Notes under the pieces: model-generated | What the model was told of the DNA's origin: nothing | What the model saw: only the letters and a program-made list of their open reading frames with translations | Database searches by the model: none | NCBI RefSeq assembly: GCF_932526225.1 | Contig: NC_064037.1 | Coordinates: 6,680,203-6,740,202, forward strand | Source: Nematostella vectensis | Lineage: Eukaryota > Cnidaria > Anthozoa > Actiniaria > Edwardsiidae | Length of the DNA stretch: 60,000 nt | Direction: 5' to 3' | Shown: in pieces, positions 1 through 11,700 of the stretch | Layout of the letters: every line of letters begins with the position of its first letter | Numbering within the stretch: the stretch's first letter is position 1 | Position numbers and translations under genes: made by a program

Positions 1-725
1 TTACGTGTTCACTATGTATGTAGTAAACAGGGCAATAGGAGACTTACATGTTCACTATGTATGTAGTTAACAGGGCAATAGGAGACTTACATGTTCACTA
101 TGTATGTAGTAAACAGGGCAATAGGAGACTTACGTGTTCACTATGTTTGTAGTTAACAGGGCACGCAATAGAAGACTTACATGTTCACTATGTATGTAGT
201 TAACAGGGCAATAGGAGACTTACGTGCTCACTATGTATGTAGTAAACAGGGCAATAGGAGACTTACATGTTCACTATGTATGTAGTAAACAGGGCAATAG
301 GGACTTACGTGTTCACTATGTATGTAGTTAACAGGGCATGCAATAGGAGACTTACGTGTTCACTATGTATGTAGTAAACAGGGCAATAGGGACTTACGTG
401 CTCACTATGTATGTAGTAAACAGGGCAATAGGAGACTTATGTGTTCACTATGTATGTAGTTAACAGGGCAATAGGAGACTTACGTGTTCACTATGTATGT
501 AGTTAACAGGGCAATAGGAGACTTACGTGTTCACTATGTTTGTAGTTAACAGGGCACGCAATAGAAGACTTACATGTTCACTATGCATGTAGTAAACAGG
601 GCAATAGGAGACTTACGTGTTCACTATGTATGTAGTTAACAGGGCACGCAATAGGAGACTTACATGTTCACTATGTATGTAGTAAACAGGGCAATAGGAG
701 ACTTACGTGTTCACTATGTATGTTG
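1..725. repeat. 43-bp minisatellite array (about 17 copies)
   Basis: A tandem array with a unit of about 43 bp. Each copy contains 'acttacgtgttcactatg' followed by 'agttaacagggcaatagg'. Copies differ by single substitutions (acatg/acgtg, agtaaac/agttaac) and some carry a 4-bp 'cacg' or 'catg' insert. The array is cut by the left edge of the window, so its full length is unknown. It ends at about 724, where unique AT-rich DNA begins. No open reading frame or exon was recognised in it. Confidence 0.95.
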
Positions 726-1272
726 TGATTTTCTTTACTTGATCCACAGTATAAAGCTCAATGCTAAATGGTGGTCTCTAGAATTAGTGCCGTAGAATAA
801 GAAAATAAATTAAATAATAAATACGAAGAAATTCATTCTTCAATTATTTGAAAGTATTACCTTAACACTATGACAGAGGATTAATTCCTTGCAATATTCA
901 TAGACAGGGTCAACATTACCAAATGGTGTATCTAAAAATAAGCAAAATTAGAAAAAATATTAATAATGATGAATGATGTGGTTGATTAAAAAATGTTGAA
1001 AAGTGGGGCCTTATCAGTAAACACAGTTCAAGATTATTCTGATGATGATGATGATGGAAATCATAATAATGATGATGATAAATGATAACAGCGACATTAA
1101 AAAAAGTAGTAAGGATGTTCTTAATAAAAAGGTCCTTGACATCAAAGTTTTAAAGGATCACAGCCTGTGCTAGAAAGACTACACTGAACAAATTTTCTTT
1201 ATATGTTACTGTAAGCAAACGAAAAAGAGTGTCCTTAACATACGACTTGTTCAAATTGTGTATTTACATTTT
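726..1272. other. AT-rich gene-free stretch with GAT/ATG triplet runs
   Basis: This is unique AT-rich sequence between the minisatellite and the last exon I could place for the minus-strand gene. It contains short runs of gat/atg triplets (about 1041-1090). I saw no RNA gene. It may include further 3' exons or the 3' UTR of the minus-strand gene, but none is supported. Confidence 0.5.
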
Positions 1273-2513
1273 TCAACATTTTGGTGAAAAAGTGAGAAAC
1301 CAAACAATCTTGAAAGTAGCTCTCAATGACTTTGCTCGAAGCATCATTGCTATTAAACTCTTGGGGAACCCTGGATAACAAAAATGATGATGATAATATG
1401 ATGATAAAAGTAATTTAAGATTAAGATTATAATGGTGGTGATGTGACGAGGATGGTGACGTATGCAATAGTGGCAATAATAACTCTGATAATATTGGATG
1501 AAGTTTTTGGCTTGCTGATAGGATTACCTTACCTACTGCCATTTCATGTACAGATTTGACAATGGAGAAAAACGCTGAAATCTGCTCTCTGTTGAAATTG
1601 CCATCGATTGCAAATGTAAGAGCATGTCAAAGAATACAATAACAGCAAACAAAAAAACTATCTAAATCAGTGAGAGAATAAGGAATAATCTTAAAATACT
1701 GCAAATTGAAAAGGATATTGTAAGGAATAGTAGTAGAGATCAATCAGTATTCCAGCTTTAAGATCCTCTGTGTGATTCTCCAAGTGGAAAATGTCAGCCA
1801 AATAGCTATATAGGAACAAAAAAAATATTAACCTCAGCATATTTTGCATGAATGATAAGTAGTTTGTAGTAGTAGCTGGACCAACTCTGTTAGACCCCAC
1901 CTAAGAATTCCCTGGGATAACATTTAAAATGGAAATTGTCCAAAAAAGGCTGTATCAATAAAATCCTCAAAAGACAGAGTGGGGGTGGGGGTGGGTAACC
2001 AATATATAATGTGTGGATATTAGCTACACTACATGATTTTTAACATTTTAATCAGAATAGAAATCAATATTTGTAATACCTTTGCGTTTCCTCTGCGGAA
2101 TTAAATTTGAGAATATCATCGATGTTTTCTAGTGTTAGATCATTCCTAGATAGAAGAATCACATACAAAACAGATAGTCAGTGCCAAATAAGCTACTTCA
2201 GTTTGGTGTTAATATAAGCTTAAGTAAGAGAGTATAACTTAGTTAAAAAATACAAAAGAAAAATATTTCTTCTAAAATAAATTGTTTTGATCTGAACAGA
2301 CTTACCAACACATGACCCTAGGTTTGAATTTCTTCACCTGGCAGAGAGCAAATGTCAAGTTAGAAAAAATGGCCAATTGGGAATGTTGGAGAGATTTAAA
2401 CTCGAGAATATTAGATCTAAAATCCAGACACAGTGGCACAGGTAAGGTCAAACACCAAAATCAGCATTTTACATAGCTCATTTAACAACTTTTACCTTAT
2501 CTATAGAAGGCAT
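1273..2513 (-). CDS. small spliced gene of unknown function, divergent from UBE3B
   Basis: I do not recognise this protein. Exons on the minus strand in coding order are 2513-2496, 2337-2306, 2145-2080, 1588-1533 and 1370 to about 1273. All junctions are GT-AG and the phases agree (0, 2, 2, 1). The start is the ATG at 2513. The first exon encodes only MPSIDK. The second begins VKKFKPRVMC. The third includes NIDDILKFNSAEET and the fourth QISAFFSIVKSVHEM. If the last exon reads to the stop at 1273 the product is about 89 residues, basic and probably helical, with no signal peptide or membrane segment. The final exon is the least certain part: it may instead splice onward near 1300. The gene is head-to-head with UBE3B and probably shares its promoter. 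What supports it is the chain of matching phases and the divergent start, not homology. Confidence 0.6.
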
Positions 2514-2751
2514 TTTCCAGATAATTTGCTAATGAACTCCAAATACTAATCGTATGATTATTTACTGTTGGCCGCCATTTTGGTTTCCAAAGAAACTGCC
2601 TGCGCCCACACTACATGTCCAGCAGCATTAGATAACAAGGCCTGGTCCCTCGGTTTAACAAAAACAAAATGGCGGTTCGAAAAAGTGGTTTTTTACACCA
2701 TGAAGTCAGATAAGAGAATTGTGTGGTTATAATTCGTGTGGTATTACCGAA
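2514..2751. promoter_or_regulatory. probable bidirectional promoter with YY1-like sites
   Basis: These 238 bp separate the ATG of the minus-strand small gene from the ATG of UBE3B. The stretch contains two YY1-type cores: 'gccgccattttgg' at about 2571 and its reverse form 'aaaatggcgg' at about 2667. Such motifs are typical of TATA-less housekeeping promoters, and no TATA box is visible. Transcription start sites are not determinable from sequence. Confidence 0.55.
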
Positions 2752-5700
2752 ATGTTCGGTGGAGGAGATGCAAAGAATAACTTAGAGTTTGTATCCAAGG
2801 CGCAGGCAGCCAGACAAGAACGAGCTAGGGACAGAGCTCGCGAAAAGGCTGCTATTAAAATCCAGGTTCGTAGAATGTTTTTTATATCCTTTATACTTTC
2901 ACCTTAAATTATTTCGCTAAACAAACCATGCAATATGAATAAAATGTGAGTTTGAAATGATTAAATGAGAGATTAAGGGGCTGAATAGAAAACTGAATAT
3001 CAAGTCTGATGACAAATGTTAATTTGAGAGTTAAGTAAAGCTTTTCATCCTCCAGATTAATTTTGACTGATCCGTTTTCAAGTTGTTCTACAAGCATAGT
3101 TCCACTGTATCGATTTTATTGTGAATTATTGTTGAGTTGGAACTTTATATGCACTGCTCAGTTTTTTTTATAAAAGATCCATTTTTGCCCATTTGATTAT
3201 TATATTTACATACATGGAGATGAATAGTAGTTGAACTGATAACAGTATACACAATTTGCCAATCTTGGGTAGTGTTGCATTGTGGGCGGCTTTCCAATGT
3301 TTTATTGGGAATTAATCAAGATTCAAGTATAGTGTATTGTAGTGAATTGTTGGTTGTTTATTGAGTTTATTTTTGCTTATATTTTGTTATTATGGATGGC
3401 AATAAATGTGCAGCTGGAGTGGGTGTATAGGGCCTAAAGCTAGAATTGAAAGATTTATTAACAACAAACTTGATTTACAGTCATGGATACGGAGGTTTCT
3501 ATGCATAAATAAACTGAGGACCAAGTGCAGGTACATGTGCAAACATAGAGTTTATAGAACTAACATACACCACACAGTATTGCTCCCAAAAGGGTACAGG
3601 AAAAAAAGCCAAAATGTGTGAAATTTTATGAGAACCAAAGCAATTGTTTAAATAAAAACTGTGCATGAATTGGTTGAAAAACTGGCATTATTAAGAGGGA
3701 TTATACTAAATGTGTGAGATGTGAAGTGCACTTTGTCTGATACTCTTCATCCAGAAGGTCATTCTTTATTCATAGGGAAAACTTTGATCATATGATAGCA
3801 GAGGAAAGCAAGAACCACATAATTTCTGGTAATTACAGTTTGTTAATTTATAATATAACACTGTGTTGAGAATTGCTTTCTGGAAGAATAAAGTATGATC
3901 CCCATACTGTAAGCATGGTCCGCCTATTTTTTTTCAACAGGTGTTGCATTGTTTCACAAGATCAGACAATTCCTCTTCTTCTTCCAAGAAAGCAAAGATG
4001 CAAAGGTATACCCTCTGCGTTTTTCAATATGTCTTTATGTCTATAATGTGTCTTGGTGTACTGTATCAGAACTCTAACATCCCTTTTTCCTTTCGGTCAT
4101 GCAGTCAAGGTCTTGAGTTAAGGTTCTCATCAAAGCATTAACTTTTGCAATGCTTTAAGTATCTATAATATATATAATACACTAAGGAATGGACTGTTGA
4201 CCACCTTTTATGAAAAAACTGCTGAGCTAGAAAACTCTGATATCACGCCATTTACACACATTGCAGGAGAGGAGTTGTGCAAAATGGTTTTTATTTCAAG
4301 ATTATACCAGATAGAAAAGTTCTAACTCACACGTTTTTGTAAGTGAAAGGATCACACTTGCAAAAGGCGCCATTTTCAAGATTTCACAGAGCACAAAAAT
4401 AATACATTTCCCGCAGCAAAAAGGACTAATGACCTTCAGGCCTCCGTGGCTCCCAAAAAATATCATCGTAGAGGAGAAATTTTATTCTAGACAATTTCAG
4501 AAGATGTGTAAACAAACCTTGGAGCAAGCAGAAAATCAAATCCTATAAAGAATCCAAATACTTGCTGTAGTTTTATTGCATAAATAGATTAATTGTAGCT
4601 GGAAACACAACCGTCTTTTATTGTTATTTAAAAAGGCATTATTCCTACCTCGAAAAGAAAGTAAATTCTTTATCTCCATTGCGCATAAACAAAACGGTTT
4701 GGTGCAAACAAGAATACAGAAGAAAAGAGCTTTTATCTACAACTACAAGACTTTTGACTTTTGAACTTCAATTCAATCCATTAAAGGACATGCATAAACG
4801 CTTATTCAATCAGATCGAGATGTGCACAACACCTCTTATTTTATCAGATCAATCTTATTTTCTTTTATAAAAGCAAAAGGTTTTATTCATTACAAATAGT
4901 TGGCGGTCATTTTGTGTTTTCAGACCCACATACCTTTTATGTCACATTGATTTTCATTTAAAAGCATAAAACACACCAAGAAGCACAAGAAAGCCAACGA
5001 AGCGAGGGTTCACAATCCTCTCTCTTACTCGAAAAACCCAACATATGAAGGCGCAAACTTGCATGGTTTGAATTTGGTTTTCTGATTCCCGCCAAAAACA
5101 TCATGCACAGGGTTCCCAAAACGGATATAGGAAAAGGTGGAATACTAAAATACAGGCGGTATTTTATAGGAAGCGCCTTTTCACATTTTTTAAGGTAAAT
5201 TAATTATGAGATTTATATATTGAGGACTCAAAAGGGAGGCATTTGTTTAATTAATGTTAATTTGTTAAATTACTATGAATAACGACCTAAAACAACAGGA
5301 AGCCCAATACATTGAAGGCTTTTCGTGAATATTTTTTAGGTAACTACTAGTTTGATTATATAAGTCATAGCAAATTTGGTTTTTACTTTCTCATGCTTGA
5401 TAGGTTACATATAAAAATTTATTCTGCATTCCTTTTTAGTATTTTTTTTTTTCAGTAAAAACCAAATTTTTCACATGGCGGCTCCGCACAGATCTCGCAT
5501 TTTGTGGACTAGATAGTTCAAGTTATTAACTGCACTCTTACCACATTGGGGCGGCCAGTTTGGCAGAAGAAAAAGGCGTGTCAGACATGCAGATATGTAG
5601 TCTTGGCAGTTGGAAATCCGACGCTTTTAAACTCTATAAACGATCACCTACAGCCAGGGCAAACTAAAGGCATGGGGATTTCAGTCAGGGCTGGTAACCA

Positions 5701-8700
5701 TGACACCTAGTTGGTCATGATCGCTGTTCAAAAGGAACAATAGATTTACTCTCGTCAGACTGGAGAGCACCTAAACACAAGTCAGAAAATGTGCCTGGTG
5801 TGTTGTCTTTAGTGTTACATTAGTATGTAAAATCTTTTATCGACATTTACCATTATACTTTGTTTGTGTTGTTGTTGCCGTTTGCCATTGTAGTGCCTGC
5901 ACAGCCTCAGTAGGGTTGGCCACAGGTTGTGGCTCGTGGCTAAATTTGCCCCCACCTAGTCGTTATAAATCAGTACAATTAGCAAGTTTATGAAGCTTAT
6001 ATTTGAGAAATGTAATTTCAGATGGTTTATTGGTTGATGAGTTAATAAAAGCCACTAAGGTGGCCATAAAAATCCAACACAGTCTATTGATTGATTCAGC
6101 AAGAGGCCTGTCGTGCGGCGTGCGCTACAAGAATATATCACATTGCTGCTGAAAATATATGTGCCAGTATAAAAGATTATTTGTGGTGGTTTCATCCCTT
6201 AAAGTACCTTTTGTTACATCTAATTTTTTTATAATGTAAGCCTTTATCAATATTTTTTTATGTTCAGAGGCTGGTATCTTTGTGTAGAGTCATCTTATCA
6301 GCCATGGAAGCTAATGACCCCAAGGTACGAGCAGAGAGGACTTACATACTGTATGCTATCTTCAGGAATGTTGATCCGTCACTACTTTGTTATTGTTTAT
6401 ATTATAAAAAGTAAAAAAGTATATTTGCACGGAAATCAAAATAGCCACCCTCAATTGAATTCCAATATTTTGATACTTCTAATTAGCCAATGGCCTATCA
6501 CTTATTCTGTTCTGGGTGTTTCCTAGGTTGTGTATGTGTAACGTCGCATGTCCTTATTCTGTTCTGGGTGTTTCCTAGGTTGTGTATGTGTAACGTCCCA
6601 TGTCCTTATTCTGTTCTGGGTGTTCCCTAGGTTGTGTATGTGTAACGTCGCATGTCCTTATTCTGTTCTGGGTGTTTCCTAGGTTGTGTATGTGTAACGT
6701 CACATGTCCTTATTCTGTTCTGGGTGTTTCCTAGGTTGTGTATGTGTAACGTCCCATGTCCTTATTCTGTTCTGGGTGTTCCCTAGGTTGTGTATGTGTA
6801 ACATCACATGTCCTTATTCTGTTCTGGGTGTTTCCTAGGTTGTGTATGTGTAACGTCGCATGTCCTTATTCTGTTATGGGTGTTTCCTAGGTTGTGTATG
6901 TGTAACGTCGCATGTCCTTATTCTGTTATGGGTGTTTCCTAGGTTGTGTATGTGTAACATCGCATGTCCTTATTCTGTTCTGGGTGTTTCCTTGGTTGTG
7001 TATGTGTAACGTCGCATGTCCTTATTCTGTTCTGGGTGTTTCCTAGGTTGTGTATGTGTAACGTCGCATGTCCTTATTCTGTTCTGGGTGCTTCCTAGGT
7101 TGTGTATGTGTGACGTCGCATGTCCTTATTCTGTTCTGGGTGTTTCCTAGGTTGTGTATGTGTGACGTCGCATGTCCTTATTCTGTTCTGGGTGTTTCCT
7201 AGGTTGTGTATGTGTAACGTCGCATGTCCTTATTTTGTTCTGGGTGTTTCCTAGGTTGTGTATGTGTAACGTCGCATGTCCTTATTCTGTTCTGGGTGTT
7301 TCCTAGGTTGTGTATGTGTAACGTCGCATGTCCTTATTCTGTTCTGGGTGTTTCCTAGGTTGTGTATGTGTAACGTCGCATGTCCTTATTCTGTTCTGGG
7401 TGTTTCCTAGGTTGTGTATGTGTAACGTCGCATGTCCTTATTCTGTTCTGGGTGTTTCCTAGGTTGTGTATGTGTAACGTCGCATGTCCTTATTCTGTTC
7501 TGGGTGTTTCCTAGGTTGTGTAAGTGTAACGTCGCATGTCCTTATTCTGTTCTGGGTGTTTCCTTGGTTGTGTATGTGTAACGTCGCATGTCCTTATTCT
7601 GTCCCATGCTATATCAGGTGTGGTATGTGTAACGTCGCATGTCCTTATTCTGTCCCATGCTATATCGGGTGTGGTATGTGTAACGTCGCATGTCCTTATT
7701 CTGTCCCATGCTATATCAGGTGTGGTATGTGTAACGTCGCATGTCCTTATTCTGTCCCATGCTATATCAGGTGTGGTATGTGTCAGTGGCTCTGTCACAG
7801 GATCTTATTTTGTTGTGGATCCAACAAGTCAAAAGACTTCTGTGGCTTTGCTGCCACTTCATGAGAAAGCTAAAGGTGCGTGTCTTCATATGCAACAGAT
7901 AAATTCTGATTTAAAAAATCGCTACGTTGAGATTAACTGTTAATTTCCCTATTTTACAAGCCTCACATTGTGAATGATGCCAAGGAAATCAGCATCTATC
8001 TGAACATGGTAATTATTAGTGTTTACCCTTGTATGCCATAATGTGTGTTAACTGATAAGTCAGTCTTTATGCTGTTTATATTAAAATAGAAATATCAGAA
8101 CTTGCTTGAAATATCAGACTTTAGCTACCCTTGCTTCCAAGTATTGTCTTAGATAGAGGAGGAGAAGTGGGTACAGGTCTTGGAGGGAGAGGGAGGAGAA
8201 CCATGGGGTTAAGTTTGGGAGAGAGAGGTGGGCTGGGACAAGTCTTGGAGGGGTAGGAAGGAGAGGGGCTGGAGCAAGTTTGGGAAAGTTAAGGAGGGGA
8301 AATGTGGGGGCAGGGGGTGGGGATAAGTCTTGGAAGGAGAGGGAGGAGAGAAGTGGGGCAAGTTTAGGGGAGATAAGAAGGATAGAAGCGGGGGCAAGTT
8401 TAGGAGGAGAGTGGTGAGCTAAAGTCTGGGAGAATGGAGAGGGTGGGACCAAAGAAGGACCTGCCCTAGCCATATCTAGTATTTGTAGTAGTACTAATAC
8501 TTCCTCACTTACCCATCCACATCTCCACCTTTCTTATTTTAGTTGGTGATTTTTACTGACTGTTCACGCTGGAAGATCCTCACCGTTAAGGGAGGTAAGG
8601 CTTACATAATTCACTATGTTTATTCTATTTCATCTTCTTAATGATTATTATAAATAATTGTGTAAGTGATTGATGTGAAAAGTGTAAAAGGTGACTTGAA

Positions 8701-11700
8701 AACCTTGTGATGAGACCTGCATCAGTTGTGATAGGTCATTTGTCTCATGAAATTCGCCTGGCAATCACACCCACACCTTAAAAGTCTAATTAAAGGGACT
8801 CAGTAAGACTTATCGTTTTTGTTTACTCTTTCTTCATCTATAAATAAGAATTAGAAAATAACTATCCATAAACATAGCCTTGCCAGACGCTTTTCAAAAT
8901 AATTCCCTTTCAGTATATAGTCAAAGAGATGGCAGATACGCCAATATAAATGTTTTTTTCTGCTGATCCTATAGCTGTCAAAAACCATGTTTTGTAAAAG
9001 TGGAAACATACAGATGTCAATTTTCAATATCTTAAACCTGTTAATAAGAAAAATCGAGAAATTCATGACCGATAGACATGATAGAAATTTTATTTCACTT
9101 TGTTAGGTGAAGCACTAAGACCTAGTTTGCAGCAGCTCTGCTCGAATATTTTGGGTCACTTGAATGCGAAAGGCTTCTACCCTGTTCTAAAGGTAAATAC
9201 TGTCATATAATCATGATATTTACCATATAAATTGCGCATATTCTGTATAGACAGTCATATCTGAAAATGCATTTTATGTGCAAACAAGTAGAATCATACT
9301 AAATATGATTTGCCAAAAATGCATTGAAAATGCTATAACATGGTGGGGGGAGGGGGAAAACATTTAAAATAACTTTTGAAAGGCATCGAAAATGGCTTTA
9401 ATATCACCATCGAAAATTGAGTATTGAAAAAAACAAACATTGGAAACTACGTTGAGAACAACATTTTTCTTGGATGTTGAAAACATGAAATTCCTTTTCA
9501 CCACACCCAATTTGTCATCTCTATGGGTAAGAATTTCTTTTGACCACACCCAAAGTGAGAGACTCCAAGAACCAAGATCATACTTGGTTGTTACTTCAGA
9601 CGGAGCAGAACTGCGCCGCAACAGAATCTAAACCCTAGCCTGATCAAAACCAGGAACAAAGATCAAACCAAACTATACACGAACCAACGCCCCAAGCTGG
9701 CCCCTTCTCGAAGAAAAACAAGTGTCATGAATCTTGTTGTGGATCGGACGCCGAGGTGTTGATATTTGTAAAAGCTTCACTTGGGACAACGACGCTGATA
9801 AAACAAAGCCTCGAGAAATCTGAGCGAATTCTAGCAGCACCTAGCACCTAGAACCACCTTTCGTCTAGCCAGATCCCAGTTACAACAACTGAAGCAGAAA
9901 GGGGACGATTTTATGGCTAGATGCCACAATCAGGCAACAAATGAAAATAAAAAAGTAAAATGAATACTTGATATTCCATATCAAATAAAGCAAGATCAAG
10001 TTCTATGGGTTAATTTGCAGCAAGCATGGAATAAGACCAGATCCAGCAAAGGTATCGGCGCTAAAACAAAAAAGAGCAAAACAAACGAGAGCTACAAACC
10101 TTGCTCGGCCTGTCCACATACATGGGACCATTCAAACAGAATCTGGACACCCTAACAGCTCCCGGTTGCGATAACTCTTGAAGGAAGTGTAGACATTCGA
10201 GTGGAACGCAGACTACGAAATAGGTTTCAACGGGTAACCTGTCAGCGAAGAAACCCTAACGTCCCTTGACAAAACCAATAGCAGTGGCTATACAAGCAGA
10301 CGCCTCCATGGAATGTCTCGGCCCACCGCTAATACAATATGGAAAACCCATCGCACTTGCAAGTAAAGGACAGAAGCCGAGACGAGATACGCCAACATCG
10401 AATGAGAGCTCCTTGCAATAGTGTATGGTTGCAAAATGTTCCATACGTATCTCTTCGCCCGACTTATTACGGTCCTTAGCGATCACAAGCCACTTGAAAG
10501 CATCCACCTCAAGCATCTGACAGCCGCCCGCCATGACTGCAGCGCATGCTTCGGGTCGGGTGCAGCTCTCAGAAGATTCCACCTATTGGATTGATGCACC
10601 ACAGACAAAACAATGGGAAAAGGACAGTAGAACGGGAATACAAAAGAACACGGAGGTCATCCAGCCAGTTACGTTAGGCCTTATAAGCGGGCTGCTACAT
10701 CTCTTGATGTTTCTGAGGCTACAACCGTAAATCTAGTAATCAAATGCACGCCTGGCAAAGACATGCTGCTGGCAGACGCATTATCCAGACCTTCGCCAGA
10801 GGAAAAACTCCCCGTCGAGGATATGGATGTCTAGACGTGACATAATCAAGCTTAGTTAGATATCGTCACAGCCCTGGAAAATCTAATTTCTATCATTAAT
10901 TGAAAACAATGACTTAAAGCAGCATTGTCACCAGTTTACTTCCGGAGGTCCGACGGAAACCTCAACCGTTAAAAGACAAAATAATCTATTAAAATCCGAG
11001 ATATTAAACAGGCCATCCGCTCTAAATTATCAATCATATCCTCAAAGAAACTTCCAATAAACACACTGCTTTCAATATTTTGAAATATTTTTCGCGTTTT
11101 CCGTTAAAAATCATCAGGGATTGTTACGTAATCGACCGGAAGTAAACTGGTGACAATGCGGCTTTAAAAGCACCCTGAGCAATCTAATTACTATCATTAA
11201 TTGAAAACAATTACTTAAAAGCACCCTGAACAATCTAATTACCGACTTTAATTGAAAACAATAAGTCCTGAATATTCTTATTACTGTCATGAATAGTAAA
11301 AAACTACTTCAAAAACGCCGCCCTCAACAATGTTATTATTGTCATGATTAATGAACATTAACATTCAAAACACCGTCCTGCACAATCCAATTACTGTCAT
11401 TTATTGAAATCAACGACTAACAAAATGCCCTGAACAATCTAATTACTGACTTAAATTGATACCAATGAATTAGAAAACAACGCCCTAAGCAATCTAATTA
11501 CTGTCATTAAATTTAAAAAGCATGGCGGAGTTTTTGAAATTACTGGTTTCAATTGGTTACTGTCGAATCCATTGTATCGCGACGCCGCATTTTCAAAACA
11601 TCGATTTGTTTTTTGTCTTTTGGGATTTTCTGTTCCGCCAGTCAAATTATTCTAAGCCAATCAGATTCGTGCCATCTCTCGCCTAGTGCAGTTGCCTGGC

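Noticed and set aside
1-725. CRISPR-like array
   Set aside because: Units are contiguous tandem repeats without unique spacers, and the DNA is clearly eukaryotic. The same applies to the arrays at 6502, 13011 and 28600.
3941-4141. 66-residue ORF starting at 3941
   Set aside because: The true reading in this exon is one base shifted ([15 protein letters not shown]), matching UBE3B. The listed frame is a shadow.
8114-8473. Proline/serine-rich minus-strand ORF
   Set aside because: It is the complement of the polypurine tract. Amino acid bias is fully explained by base composition.
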